A DNA stretch of 64,000 bases from Eulemur rufifrons (GCF_041146395.1 NC_090990.1:47672501-47736500); one strand, 5' to 3'. Positions 11,915 through 23,465 are shown, counted from the stretch's first letter. Numbers and translations are program-made. The notes: a model not told the origin generated them from the letters alone.

Positions 11915-12000
11915 ATGATAGAATATATGCAAAGGATAAAGGATCGTGCCAGGCCCAGGGTAGTGCTTAATAAAAGTTAGCAATTGTTGGCTTTTATTAT
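11915..12000 (+). mobile_element. MIR: MIR SINE 3' fragment
   Basis: GATCGTGCCAGGCCCAGGG followed by TAGTGCTTAATAAAAGTTAG is the 3' part of MIR. It abuts the piggyBac right TTAA, which fits the family's 'gattaaatga' position, so the MITE probably landed in a MIR whose left part is lost or rearranged. Confidence 0.6.
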
Positions 12001-12270
12001 GGAAGCCTTGTTGACTAGCTGAATAGATTAATTCTGTTAGAGAATCTTAAAGTTCCAGAGTACAAACACTGCTGCTAATCCAGTACTGACACCGAGACCC
12101 CCAAGGAATGCCTTTCCAACCTCCATTCATTTCCGCGGCATGGAAGATTGCAGTGGCTACTTTACTCCTATTTTGAGAAGAAAAAAAGAAGAGAAAAGGA
12201 AAATGATGAGTAAGCTCTTCTAATATGCAAACAAGGAGATTCCATCTGGGAAATCTAAGCCAGTGGTAAT
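12001..12270. other. Unassigned sequence
   Basis: Nothing recognised apart from an A/G-rich run near 12175-12205. Confidence 0.3.
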
Positions 12271-12271
12271 C

Positions 12272-12385
12272 CCAGTCAGTGGTTCCTGAACCTGGATGGA
12301 CATTAGAAGCATGTGAGAATCTTCTAGAAATACAGGTAAGTGGACCTCACCCCAGATCTACTGAATCAGAATACATGGGGTTAAA
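12272..12385 (+). mobile_element. hAT MITE fragment (MER5A/MER20 type)
   Basis: CAGTCAGTGGTTCCTGAACC followed by CATTAGAAGCATGTGAGAAT and CACCCCAGATCTACTGAATC. This is the left half of a MER5A-like element. Confidence 0.6.
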
Positions 12386-12394
12386 ATTTAGGCT

Positions 12395-13290
12395 GATGTA
12401 GCTTTTAGAAATATTTTACTGAAATATAACCTTACACAGAGAAGTGTACAAATCATCAATCACTGTTTGATGACTTTTCTTTCTTTTTTTTTTTTTTTGA
12501 GACAGAGTCTCGCTCTGTTGCCCAGGCTAGAGTGAGTGCCGTGGCGTCAGCCTAGCTCACAGCAACCTCAAACTCCTGGGCTTAAGCGATCCTACTGCCT
12601 CAGCCTCCCAGGTAGCTGGGACTACAGGCATGCGCCACCATGCCCGGCTAATTTTTTCTATATATATTTTAGTTGGCCAGATCATTTCTTTCTATTTTTT
12701 TAGTAGAGACAGGGTCTTGCTCTTGCTCAGGCTGGTCTCGAACTCCTGAGCTCAAACGATCCGTCTGCCTCGGCCTCCCAGAGTGCTAGGATTACAGGCG
12801 TGAGCCACCGTGCCCGGCTGTTTGATGACTTTTTACAAAGTGAACACACTCATGTCACCAGCATGCAGGGTCCCAGCTAGTTACTGCCCTTCCGAGGGGT
12901 AGCCACTATCCTGACTTTTAGCACATAGATTAATTTTTCTGATTTTTAGTGTAAAACTAAAATGGAATTATACAGTATGTGTTTCCTTGCATAAGGCGTA
13001 TTTTGTGCTACTTTGTGTTTCTAAGATTCATCCATGATGTTATGTGGCGCTTTAGCTCATTCCTTTTCAGTGCTGTTTACTGTTCTGCTGTATGAATATG
13101 CCGCAAATTGTTTACTCAGTCAGCTGTCACTGGGCATTTGGGTGGTTCCTTGTGGAGCTGTTATAAATAGTGCCGACATGAAATTCTTGTAAGCCTTTTG
13201 GTGAATTTACATTTCTGTTGAGTACACAGGAGTGGAATTGCTGAGTTCAGGGTATACCTAAGTTCAGCTTTAGTAGATTGGGCATGTGTG
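12395..13290 (-). mobile_element. L1: L1M 3' end, split by Alu
   Basis: Reverse L1 fragment with the complement of the ORF2 3' region: CTAAGATTCATCCATGATGT, GGGCATTTGGGTGGTTCC, GAGTGGAATTGCTGAGTTC. The Alu at 12481-12818 interrupts it. Confidence 0.8.
12481..12818 (-). mobile_element. Alu: Alu SINE, strepsirrhine type
   Basis: Full-length reverse Alu with a T-rich end on the plus strand and a perfect 15-base target duplication, TGTTTGATGACTTTT, at 12464-12478 and 12819-12833. The linker between the arms is enlarged (about 12650-12705), and the 3' end reads GAGTGCCGTGGCGTCAGC, as in lemur Alus. It sits within an L1M. Confidence 0.97.
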
Positions 13291-13413
13291 TTTTTAAAAA
13301 GCACCATAAGTGGTTCTAATGAGCAACCAGGGATAGGAACCCCTGGTCTGAGCTGTGAGGCCTTATATTAATAGCTACCCAACTACTGTTTATGACTAGT
13401 GTATAAAAGACAG

Positions 13414-13488
13414 TTTTAAAACCTGATGGGAACAGAATATTTGGCATTTCTTGAAAACTGGCCTCTGCCCTGCATCGTGCAAAGGAAT
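13414..13488 (+). repeat. Diverged duplicate unit B
   Basis: Partner of 9084-9161. The shared stretches are TTTTAAAACCT, ATGGGAA, GAATATTT, TTTCTTGAAAA and TCTGCCCTGCA. It lies just outside the L1M at 12395-13290. Not recognised as a known family. Confidence 0.7.
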
Positions 13489-13490
13489 TG

Positions 13491-13649
13491 GTTACATTAG
13501 GGTCAGAGTCGAGGGCTGTGTAGCTAAAGCAGCAAGAAGAGTAAGTTGGTTCGTATCTCAGGTGAAAGTTCTCAGTGCTAAGTGTCTCCGCAGTGTCACA
13601 ACATGGAGGCCCTTCTGCAAGCAGCCAGGTGAAAGGGGACACTTTTTTC
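13491..13649. other. Unassigned sequence
   Basis: Nothing recognised. The overlapping reading frames on both strands here extend into the neighbouring L2 and are not supported as genes. Confidence 0.3.
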
Positions 13650-13900
13650 TCTAGCCTGATCTTCTGCTTTCATTCCATCTCTGAAATCACAACCACCTGC
13701 CCCGACCCTACACAGGCTCCACCCTCTGCCCAGGAGCTTTTCCATGGCCTCCCCCTCCTGTCCCCAGGACCCTCTTCTGAGAAGCCTGCCTTGTCTCTCT
13801 GTCAAAGCACATGACCGAGAGCTCCTTGAAGGCAGAGCTTTGACTTACCGTCTTGGTACAGCCAGGTACTGCTGTACATTTTCAATCAATGCTCAACCTG
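13650..13900 (+). mobile_element. L2: L2 LINE 3' region
   Basis: Sense L2-like: a 'cttctgagaagcctgcctt' segment followed by GAGCTCCTTGAAGGCAGAG and GGTACAGCCAGGTACTGCTG. Diverged. Confidence 0.55.
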
Positions 13901-14535
13901 CTTTACTCGGTACTTAAAAGAAAACTATTCTTAACAGGTACAAAATGATCAGCTTCCTCCTAAAATTTCAAGGCATTAAAAAAGCATTTATTGTGTACGT
14001 ATTTCCAAATGGTCGTCCATTCAGAGTCATTCATATCAACGTAATGCATGTGTCAGCACAGGCCCAGTGACCCTGACCAGGACAGAGGGGACAAAGGAGG
14101 ACAGGACAACCTTACAGGAACTAGTTAGGAACTAGCTAATTGATTAACCAACCAATTAATTATTAACATGATATATAAACAGAAGAGTCTTTTCTTGGGG
14201 CTTGTAAGGAGCTGGGATTTAGCTCCAGGACTAATATGATGGGCGAAGCTAATTGGACTTTCTGTTCTTTATTAACTCCTCCAGCCCTGGTCATCACAAA
14301 GGTGGGAAGAGGAGCAGACACTCTTCCTTTGGAGCTAATACCATTTCTAAATGGTTTAGAGCAAGGAGTTTCTGAGCAGGGTTGCTACACACAACTGTGC
14401 AGGGTGTGCACTGCACAATTCCAGGGTACAAGCAAAAGCCCCCTCAAGTTGCAAGCCTCCTTAATTTTATCTGTGGAACCTAGTTCAGAGGGTTATTACG
14501 AAAATTAAAAGAGCTACCACTTCTGAAACCTGACA
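13901..14535. other. Unassigned sequence
   Basis: No family recognised. Around 14120-14165 there is a run of short related motifs, AACTAGTTAGGAACTAGCTA then TTAATTATTAAC, that looks like low-order internal repetition or a homeodomain-rich segment. Confidence 0.35.
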
Positions 14536-14539
14536 ATGA

Positions 14540-14920
14540 TTCATCAAGAAGATATTTGTTAAGAGCCTGCTCTTAGTGAACACTCATAAAATGTATAATC
14601 TAGGGGAATATGCATACATTAAACTAATAAAGAAATAAACATGTACTTCTAATTGTGATGAGTGCTCTGAAGGAAAAAATAGCAACAGAACAGCGGAAAA
14701 AGATGGAATAAGTGGAATATGATTTAGAGTGGAGGGGTAGGTGTGGATGGGGCCAGCCTCTCTGAGAAGTGGCATTTAGGCTAAATGCAGGGATGAGTCT
14801 GAGGTCCCTTAGCAGAGAGTGGGAGAGAAGTGGAGGACTGGGAAAGAGTTTTCTTGGCTAAGGGGACAGCATGTGCAGGAGCATGGCTGGAACATAGCAA
14901 AGGGGACACTGGCGTGAGCT
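14540..14920 (-). mobile_element. L2: L2 LINE 3' region
   Basis: Reverse L2: CATGTACTTCTAATTGTGAT, GCCTCTCTGAGAAGTGGCAT and GCATGTGCAGGAGCATGGC are the complement of the L2 region upstream of its 3' end. Confidence 0.65.
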
Positions 14921-15922
14921 GCAGTTGGCAGTTCCTAAGACACGCTATTTATTACCCATTCCCTTTCCTTGTTCCCCTGGTCCTGTAAGCCCTGGACTCC
15001 AACTGGTGAGTGATGTTATCTGGTGAATGGTCTAAAATGGTGTGACTCAACTATTTTAAGAGGGTCTACAGCACAGGCACAGTCCTTATGGAAACAGGCT
15101 GAACTCTGGAGACGCTCTGCCCCGTTCTCCTCCCCTTTTAGTGCCCCTTTCTGCCAGCACTCAATGCCACTGATCCGGACCCCGGGCGTCCCCACTGTGA
15201 CCCACCACGTGGATCTTCTCAGGAAGTGTCCACGCTTCAGAGCTTCCCCAGGCTTCTTCCCTTTCAGCCCCATCAAACCCGGTCTGTTCTGTGGCCAGTT
15301 CCCCCTGGGCCTGGCTAAATGACTGACTAGCTCATTTGATTATTTGAATTAAGTTTATAACGGCTTAGTAGGTTGACTCTTACCAAAGATAAATACTCGT
15401 ATGGAAATTTCAGGCATAGTGAAAGAATCAATGGGGTAGATTTGGGGATGGCTGCTAATCCTCAAATTTCATCATAAGTGGCCTGACGGGAGGGTCGGGG
15501 TGGGAGGAGGATGAAGAAAGCAGTAAGAAATGTCTATCCCAGAGGCTAGATCCAGGCCTTGACATAATTTAATTCAACAAACAATAATACTTTTCTCTGT
15601 AAAAGGCATCTATGGCTCTCCCAGTGCCCTCAGAGTTTCTGAAGGCTTAGGTGGGAAAGGAGGGGTTGGGAGCTATGACGTTGTGAATCTGCTACGTATC
15701 TCTCTGATGGAGGCCCAGGAGTGGGTCCCCTGAGGGCTCCTCCACATCGCAGACCTCACAGTCTCACCTTTCTGGCAAGGATTCTTCTGGTGTTGACCAA
15801 CGTCCCAATTGGAACCTGTGACTTCATTGTTTTGCTGTCAGTTAGGGCATTACTAATTCAAAGAGAGTCAGCTTTCTTTGCAAATATCATATAGGCAATA
15901 AGAACAGAAAAATGTCTGCAAA
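14921..15922. other. Unassigned block
   Basis: About 1 kb with no recognised repeat. It contains CCGGACCCCGGGCGTCCCC at 15175-15193 in otherwise CpG-poor DNA, and an AT-rich stretch (15315-15400). Reading frames on both strands at 15016-15322 overlap and look like chance. Confidence 0.4.
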
Positions 15923-15924
15923 AC

Positions 15925-16035
15925 TAGATGACTTTCCTCATCTGTGAAATAGGGGATAAATGTACTTTGCCTCACAGAGTCATGAGGGGTAAAGAAACTA
16001 ATATAGGTCAAGTGTTGAGCACACGAAGGTATGAA
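15925..16035 (+). mobile_element. MIR: MIR SINE fragment
   Basis: Sense MIR: TTTCCTCATCTGTGAAATAG, then TGCCTCACAGAGTCATGAGG. Confidence 0.7.
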
Positions 16036-17005
16036 GCAAAGAATATCGTCACAGCTTCTTGTCCAAAACCCTTCATCTGATTTTGGAAAGATCATATAGC
16101 ACATACACTGTATGTTGTGTAATATTTCAGGTGGAGTCTGAGAAAACACATTCCTATTTCTGTAATCAAACGCCTTAGTATTTCTTTAATCCAATGTATG
16201 CATACTCTCACTAAATACAATAAAGACTATAAATAGCTTCACATCAATTTGAGTCATGTCTTGCCACCAAATGAGTTTACACCAAAGTTATGAAAAACAC
16301 CTTAACTTAATGGATTTTGGAATTGCAGCCAAGAGATTTCTATTAGTTTGTTTCTATAACTCAACTAATAAAATTATTCTCCTTTCCCTCCTCTGTTAGT
16401 CATTCAAGAGCCGCTTTCTTTATTTATTCTGATTATACTTTGAAGTGTAGAGACTGAAAATTGCCGATACACGAACTGAGGGCATGAGAACTGATATATA
16501 AACATACGAGAGAGTGGATTGTTCTGCTGTTATAACATGAGACCTAGAACCTCAGAAAAGCAGATTTTGCCTCCACAGAAGAAATCTGATCATAACTCAA
16601 TCGAGAGCTCCCTGCCTTTGGAGGTGTCCAAGCAGAGATGGCAGCGTATCTATCATGGACACTGTAAAGTGGATTCCTGCAATGAGCTGGGGGTTAAGAT
16701 ATATGATGTCCAAGGTCCCCTCCAAGTACAAAATCCTACAATTCTATATTTTTATTAGGGATTTAGTCACAATCAAGGGAGATTTTCATCTCTATTATGC
16801 CAGGATTTAAGGAGAATCAGGAAATTGTTATTTCCACCTTAATCTTTTTATCTGATCCCTGGGGCTATAAGCATACCAGCAATATCTAAGGCAGTCTATT
16901 GCTGAACTGTGCTCTGTGGGATGCTAATAGAGTTCTGTGATCAAATAAGTTTGGTTAGACAATTCGTTTAGACCACGTTAGGTTAGACAATTTTAAAATA
17001 TTTCT
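16036..17005. other. Unassigned block
   Basis: No gene seen. A possible remnant of an old hAT element lies near 16900-16960 (CTGTGGGATGCTAATAGAG). A 12-base direct repeat, GGTTAGACAATT, occurs at 16953-16964 and 16981-16992. Confidence 0.35.
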
Positions 17006-17307
17006 GGCCAGGTGTGGTGGCTCATGCCTGTAATCCTAGCACTCTGGGAGGCCGAGGTGGGAGGGTTGATTGAGGCCAGGAGTTCAATCAAGACCAGCCT
17101 GAGCAAAGAGTGAGATCCTGTCTGTACAAAAAACAGAAAAATTAGCTGGGTGTGGTGGCATATGGCTGTAGTCCCAGCTACTTGGGAGGCTGAGGCAGGA
17201 GGATCATTTGAGCCCAGGAGACTGAGGTTACAGTGAGTTATCATGTCGTCACTGCACTCTAGCCAGGACAACAGAGTAAGACCCTGTCTCAAAAAAAAAA
17301 AAAAAAA
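17006..17307 (+). mobile_element. Alu: Alu SINE
   Basis: Two-arm Alu with the strepsirrhine left-arm wording CCTAGCACTCTGGGAGGCCG and a 17-base A tail at 17291-17307. Many mutated CpGs, so an older copy. I could not find a convincing target duplication. Confidence 0.95.
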
Positions 17308-17387
17308 TTCTTCTCCAAAGGACTTATCATTGACTTCAAAATGCTAAATATATATTATAAATCTCCTAGAGGAAAGGGTAAAAGGCA

Positions 17388-17475
17388 GGGTTCCTCAAAG
17401 TTATTGGTCCACAGGTTCTGAGTTAAAATGTACCTGGTAGGTTTAGTCTTCCAGGGAACACACTTTGAGAAAACC
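17388..17475. mobile_element. Short hAT-like MITE remnant
   Basis: GGGTTCCTCAAAGT at the left and ACTTTGAGAAAACC at the right form an imperfect inverted repeat (11 of 14). Length 88 bases. Confidence 0.4.
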
Positions 17476-17479
17476 AAGT

Positions 17480-18770
17480 CTAAAAATGTGATAGCTTGGT
17501 AAAATAAATATTTTAGAGGTGACCATATGACAGGCCTGGGGCAAGGTGTGGGGGAAACAGTGACTACTAAGGCCCACTTCCTGCCCTAAACTCATCTGGC
17601 ATCTTGATTAATTAAATGTTTAATTATATTTGAACACTTATTTTCTATTTTCACATTGATTTATATTTTCAGATCTTATACTTTCATATAAAATATATTT
17701 GTATAAGACATATTCTTATATTTTTATATTTGCATCTTACATTTTCACATTGACTTTTCTGAATTCTTTCTCCTTTCTACCATTAAGTATTAATATTATG
17801 AGAAATCATTTGCTAAAGAGGAACCCAAGAGGGTTGAGTGACGGCAGCCTCTGAGTTTGGGGGCTCCTCCGGGGCCCATGAAGCCACCCTACTCTTTGTT
17901 CACCCCCGTCTCTGGCATCTAGCTTCATTACTTATTGTTTCTGGGCAGTGAGGAGCTCCTTGGAGATCTCTTAGATCATTAGCGGTGGATGGAAGAGTTC
18001 AGGGCTCTGGTGAAGTCAAAGGTGCTGAATACTCAAGCCATTTATTATCGGCATGATGAACGCCGACAATGGGCTTATACTGTCGGATTGTACACTTAAT
18101 TTAATTAATAAAAAAATTAAGATCATCACCATTAACCTGCATTTGCTCCGAATGCCACAGGGGTGATTAGTTCGAACAGCACTGAAGGTTTTATAGTCCA
18201 CTCTGGTAAGAATTACTTTGGTACCAATTAGGGTTTTCCATAATATCACCCTGTGTAATATCCCTATTACATTACACATTTTCTACAAGTGATTGAGTTC
18301 AATACAACGCAGGCACGATGTCACAGGACTCTCCCTCAGAGCGTGCATGGGAACTCCCACAAATGTTAACGCACTCACTAAGTGGAGAGGAGACCCTGAT
18401 GTTTTATATTACGCAAACCCATTTCAAGGGTAATGATTCTCTGTCACAGTTTCTCAGAGCACTGGGAAATTAGACTCGCACAAGGCGACAGAGGCTTAGG
18501 CAGATAAAGGCTCTCCCTGGAGCATCTCAGATCTAAAACTGCCCTTACTCCATGTGGGAATTTTTATTTTCTCAAGTCTATTTGACTTTAAGTAGTTTAG
18601 TTTTAGAGTCAAAGAAGAGCAAGGCACTCAGACAACTTCTTGTGACTTAAAAAAAATCATCACACGAGTAATTCTTTTTCCTTGAAATTACTCATCACAA
18701 TTCCTTGAAAAAGAAATCAAGTGGGAAAATACAGATAAGAAAAAAAGACCACAAAAATCAATTATGTTTC
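17480..18770. other. Repeat-poor block
   Basis: About 1.3 kb without recognised repeats. The core (18040-18290) keeps CpGs and palindromic motifs in AT-rich sequence and is listed separately. Near 17680-17760 there are several imperfect copies of a 'cttatattttcatat'-like phrase. Confidence 0.45.
18040..18290. promoter_or_regulatory. Candidate conserved regulatory core
   Basis: The segment combines ACTTAATTTAATTAATAAA, CATTACACA and ATTAGTTCGAAC with several preserved CpGs (CGGCATGATGAACGCCG). It also has an inverted repeat, CCGACA and TGTCGG, separated by 12 bases near 18063-18086. CpG retention in AT-rich primate DNA suggests constraint or lack of methylation. Function is inferred. Confidence 0.35.
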
Positions 18771-18774
18771 CATC

Positions 18775-19260
18775 ACTCTGAGAAACTCACGTATTACTTG
18801 GTTATATACCTTTCCAGATTTTTTTCTAAGCAAATACAATTTTGTAATTTTTTTTAATAGAAATGGGATCCTATTATACATGCTGATTCATTCAACAACA
18901 ACAATTTACATCTCGTCAGGTCAATAATTACATTAACATCATTTTTTAAGTGTTACATTATGGGTTTTTACCTGTATTCAATGCAACTAAGTGCTTATTG
19001 TGGATTTCCAATTTCTTAACATTGTAAACATCAACTGTGGCAAATACCTTATTGGATAAATCTCTGGGCACATTTGAAATTACTTTAATAGAATAAATTC
19101 TTAGAAGTGGAGTTGCTGGGTCAAAAGTTATGTACATTTTCAGGTTTATGATAGACTTTACCAAATTGGCCTCCAAAAAGGTTTTACCAATATTTGCTCC
19201 CATCAGTATCCTCACCAAAAATAGGCTTTTAAAATTTTCATTCTTTTTTGTCTTTGCTGA
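18775..19260 (-). mobile_element. L1: L1ME-type 3' end
   Basis: Reverse old L1: AATTCTTAGAAGTGGAGTTG, CTGGGTCAAAAGTTATGTAC, CCAAATTGGCCTCCAAAAAG and TGCTCCCATCAGTATCCTCA are diagnostic complements of the ORF2 3' region. Confidence 0.75.
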
Positions 19261-19404
19261 GTAGATAGATGAAAATGGTGCTGTGCTGTGTCAGAGAAAT
19301 CTTCATCATCTGGGTCAAAAGGACGGGTGGAATCTGAGTAGGGAGAAAGTGAGGCTACAGATGTGGCATAAGATATCAAATATCATCCAATTGTCACAAG
19401 ACTC

Positions 19405-19870
19405 CAACTATTTAATAAACATTTATTGAGCACTCACTGCAACCTAGAAAACAACCTAGAAATCTCCCTCTGCCCAAGGGAGTTTCAGAACGCAGTAGGG
19501 GGCGAAGAGAAGCCTGCCATGACCACAGATAACAGCATGATTCGGTGTGGAAGGGTGTGATGGAGACGTGTACGGGATGTTATGGGAGTGTCTGCAGTCG
19601 GGGAGGCTTCCTGGTGGAGACAGCCTTGGACGGAGACCTGGAGGAGGAGGAGGAAGAATTGGGGAGTAGCTGGTGGGAAAGGCTCAAAGATAAGTCCAGC
19701 ATGGCTTGGGAAAGGACTGGGTGAACTCTCTCCTTTCTTCCTTTACTCTGTAAATTCATAGTGACAGCCTGCTGTGTGCTGGGCACTGTTCTAAGGGCCG
19801 GGGACATGATGATGAACAAACAGACAGAGATCCCTGCCTTCATAGAGTTTTGGCTCTAACATGGGAGTCA
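19405..19870 (-). mobile_element. L2: L2 LINE 3' region, one or two pieces
   Basis: AATAAACATTTATTGAGCAC starts one reverse L2 end. GAGGCTTCCTGGTGGAGACA follows, and a second end is seen at CTGGGCACTGTTCTAAGGGC with ATCCCTGCCTTCATAGAG. A weaker CTCF-like match (12 of 14) lies inside at 19492-19505. Confidence 0.65.
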
Positions 19871-20708
19871 GGTGGAGCCTCTGGAGCCCCGTGGACTTAA
19901 AGCTCTGAAAGAAGAGGCGCTTTTCTCGCCCTAGTCAAGCTCGGGGATAGAGCCCCCACGACCATTTGTGAGGTTGCCAGACGTAAGGGAAAACCCAGGG
20001 GCAACCCGGATCAAGGGAAAGAAAAAAAATGAGTGAGGGATGAGGTGCCAGGGAAAGGAGACAGAAGAGAAAAAGAAGAGCAGGTGAAGGAGGAAGGGAA
20101 ATTGGGAGAGGGAAAAAAAAGAGAGGGAAGAGGAGGGTGGCACCTTTGGGGGAGCAGACCATGGGGCAACTCACGCTCGCAGTGCTCCGTCGCCCACCGA
20201 GGCCGGACTGCCAGCTGTTTCTCATTCTCCATCCCACTCCAGTGAGATCAGACAGGAGGAGACAGGGCCATCCCCAGAAGGCAGAACAGCCCATTTCCCC
20301 CGCTCAAATATTTATGTGCACGGCAGGCGGCTGCGAGCAGGTGGCTGAGCTGACGTCCAGGCCCTTCTGTTTCTGAGGACTTCCTCACCTGTCCGGCTCA
20401 TGTCATCCCTGCTGCTGTGGCCTAACCAAATTGGACTTTTCATTTCTTAAAAGTATACCCGATCCTCCCCACATGTTTCTCCCTCACTGGTTTTCAAAAA
20501 ATAAATAATAAAAACCTACATCTTTCATCTTGTCCCGTTTCCTGGACTTGGCACATCTGGCTGTGAGGGTCACATCTACTTAAGTCTCTTCTGTAGCCTC
20601 AGATTAGACAACCCGTGTCTGGCTTGACTGGGTGAGACAACTTATAAAAGAACAGATGAGATGAGGAAGTCAAGCAGGAGCGGTAAAAAGAAAAAAGTCA
20701 TCCTGTTT
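19871..20708. other. Unassigned block with purine-rich tract
   Basis: 20018-20145 is almost pure purine on the plus strand (GA-rich), which explains the long open frames on the minus strand (19935-20294) without any gene. Downstream at 20150-20220 a CpG-bearing GC-rich stretch appears. No family recognised. Confidence 0.45.
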
Positions 20709-20760
20709 TCCTTCCCTTCCTTCCTCCCTCTCCCTCTCTCTCTCTCATTCTCTCTTTCTT
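20709..20760 (+). repeat. CT-rich simple repeat
   Basis: Pyrimidine tract of CCTT and CT units ending in TCTCTCTTTCTT. Confidence 0.85.
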
Positions 20761-22014
20761 ATTGATCAGCACACCTTTACAAATACTTTCACATTTTGTT
20801 TCATTTTTCTCTCCCTCCTAAAGCTGGCTGTCCATAAAAAATTCAGGACGGATGTTCATTCCCTAAATGTCTTGGATAATTGGATGGAATTTCTAGCAAG
20901 TGTCAAGTATTTAGGATAAAAAAAAAAAAACTCCTGACTTCAGCAGTATAACCCAAAAACTCTCATTAGTTACTCCACTTTATTTAAATATATATTTTTT
21001 CTTCAATGTTTTAGGTGATGAAGAAGATTAAAAATGATTCCATAACAGTCAGTATAGTATTTTACATTCACTGACCTTTTATGTAATTTGATATGTTCCT
21101 TTAGGAAGTCGGCTATGGCTGTGTTAGATGAAAGCTTGATTTATAAACATTGTTCGTGGGTGTGTGGGGAGGGAGAGGAGGGAGTATGTATTTTGTTCTC
21201 ATTCTGAATTTTTATCTTTTGAATCAGCTTACAACTTTTAGGAGTTCATTAATGTATTTTTGTTTTTCCTTCCCTAAATCACTGACATATTTTCTCTATT
21301 AAAGCTCTGTTCCTCAGAAGAGCTGGGCAGGGCTGAGACAGGAGGCCTTAGGGCTGGGTTGAATAGAGAGATATTTACCAGAGGAGACTCCAAATCTTGA
21401 CTGGGGTGGGGGACAAGGGTGTGCCTGAGAAGGTGGAGCATCATATCTGAAGGGAAATTCTCAACAGGACAAAATTCATTTCTAGGGCACCTAGAACATT
21501 GTGTGGGGGTGGGTAGGTAGAAAAGACCCCCAAATTGCCATATTTGGATCAGACTCACATTGATTGGTACATTTTATATGCCCCCCAAACCTAATCAATC
21601 ATTCATTTAACTAATAAATTATTCCTTGGTGAGAAATACCTGGTTGTCCTCTCTGAAGCACTTTTATCAAATGTCAGTGTTTCTCCCAAATAACCCTAAA
21701 TTCCAAATGAGCTGCCATTTGCACGTTGTCACAGCATTTACAAAGTATTTCAGATCCATTGTCTCATTTAATTCTCTTAGCAACTCCACAATGTCCATGT
21801 CACGATGTTTGCAAATCATGAAATGGAACTTTATAGGTTGTGACTTGCACACTCAGATTAAAAGTGCATTCTAAATACCACATCTAGACACATCATAAAA
21901 AAACTACAGAACCAAAAATGTTTAAAAAAAAAAACAAAACTTAAGGTTAACCGGAGAGAAGAGACTGATTACCTTCCAAATAGACTGTTAGCGTGACAGC
22001 AGATTTTTTTGTGT
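20761..22014. other. Unassigned block
   Basis: Mostly unassigned. A weak reverse MIR lies at about 21725-21850 (TCTCATTTAATTCTCTTAGC, then a degraded body). An A run sits at 20921-20932. No exon or RNA gene recognised. Confidence 0.35.
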
Positions 22015-22400
22015 CCACACAATGAAATAATGACTTGAAAGCACTGAAGGGAGGGGAAAAAAAGTGTACCTAGAATCTTATACCCAGCTAAATCATCATT
22101 CAAGAATGAGTGTGAAATAAAGACATTTTAGTCACAAAATTCTAAGGAAGTTTACCATCCATACCATATGCCCACTGAAAAGTGAATCCAAAGAGAAGTG
22201 GTTGCAAGAAATAATGGTGAGCAGGAAATTGTAAATTTACTTAACTTACTTTTCAGAAGGCTGCATTATGTAAAAGGTGAAATAAAATCACTGCATGATA
22301 AAAATAACTTTAAAAGGGCGAGAAGGCCAATGATTTGTTAAAGTATGCTAAATCCTTGTCCTATTCAGGGGGAGGAGAACAATACCCAATTAGCTTTAGG
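22015..22400 (+). mobile_element. Old LINE fragment (L1/HAL1-like)
   Basis: AGAATCTTATACCCAGCTAA, CATCATTCAAGAATGAGTG, ATAAAGACATTTTAGTCACA and GTTTACCATCCATACCA match a phrase found in old L1/HAL1 copies. The family assignment is from memory. A T run follows at 22419-22436. Confidence 0.5.
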
Positions 22401-22754
22401 AAGTTTCAGTGCTATCAATTTTTTTTTTTTTTTTTTACTGTAAAAACGTAGCTTAAAAATATGGCTAAATATTAGGATTTGTTCAGTCTGAGTGAGTGTC
22501 AGAACCTGGGTGTTCTCTGTAGTTTTCTGTATGTTTTATATAATTAGAAAAGTTAAAGTCTCCTTTTCTCCTAGGCAACCTACAACAAAGACTTTCAAAG
22601 TATCTCCTCTTTCGGGAAGGAATCCTACTTTAGAATTTTAATTTAAATAGATAGTCCAATAAGTACCCAAAAGTTTAAATATAAGCATGCTTCCTATCCA
22701 AAGTTTATGACACTGAAAACTGAGAAGGCAGCTTCTAATAAGGCCGGGCTTTAT
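22401..22754. other. Unassigned sequence with T run
   Basis: Contains the T18 tract at 22419-22436. Nothing else recognised. Confidence 0.3.
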
Positions 22755-22840
22755 CTACTCTCCTCTGTAGCCCCAGCGAGCTGGCACAGGGCAAATAGGA
22801 AGCCCTCAATGAACACACGTTGAAAGAATAAGTGGTTAAA
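22755..22840 (+). mobile_element. L2: L2 LINE 3' end
   Basis: TGGCACAGGGCAAATAGGAA, then GCCCTCAATGAACACACGTT, is a degraded L2 3' terminus. Confidence 0.55.
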
Positions 22841-23267
22841 TGTGCCAAATGTCAAGTTGCAGGGAAGAGTTTAACATGTTTTAGAAAAAGTTCCATCCAA
22901 AATGTTTAAAGTTTATGTTTTTATTCAGCTACGATTTATATTTTAATATAAATATCAATATTTTGATTCCTATTTCAATCTAGCTATGCCAGAATCAAGC
23001 AACTTCACTGAACCTCCCTTCCCTGTTAATTTTTCTTTCTCCTAAATGTGTTGCTCAAGCTTCAAGAGGGAAGTTGATCTGACCTTCATTGGAGGCCTAA
23101 TGTTTTTAGTCCTCCTTGTACAGGAGCTCCCTCTCCCATCTCTCCGAGTTCCCCTCCCTAGCTCTAGCTGGCCCCTGCACAATCTGCACCAAACTGTATT
23201 GCTCTCCTTTGCCACCAATACTGCTTCTCCTCCTGTCGCTCCAACTTTGATGAGTAATAATACCGGC
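22841..23267. other. Unassigned sequence
   Basis: Nothing recognised. Opposed reading frames near 23042-23324 run into the MIR and carry no known domain. Confidence 0.3.
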
Positions 23268-23465
23268 AAGAATTTTCCTGTTGAACACTCACAATGTGCT
23301 GGTGATTACATGAATCTCATTTAATCCTCAAACAACCTTGGGAGGTAGGTATCAGTATTATCCCATTTTACAGAGGTGGACACCAAGACGGGAGACTAAG
23401 ACACTTGCCCAAGGCCAGAGAGACAGAAGGGGAATCTGACTCCAGAGTTAAGCAGCCTGCATCGG
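23268..23465 (-). mobile_element. MIR: MIR SINE
   Basis: Reverse MIR: TCTCATTTAATCCTCAAAC, TATCCCATTTTACAGAGGTG, CACTTGCCCAAGGCCAGAGA. Confidence 0.85.

Noticed and set aside
16953..16992. Direct repeat GGTTAGACAATT as a target duplication of the Alu at 17006
   Set aside because: Both copies lie on the same side of the Alu, so they do not flank it.
19492..19505. CTCF-like match inside an L2
   Set aside because: Only 12 of 14 core positions agree, and short matches of this quality are common. Not listed as a site.
19935..20294. 119-codon minus-strand frame with low-complexity residues
   Set aside because: It is the translation of a purine-rich tract, which has few stops on that strand.
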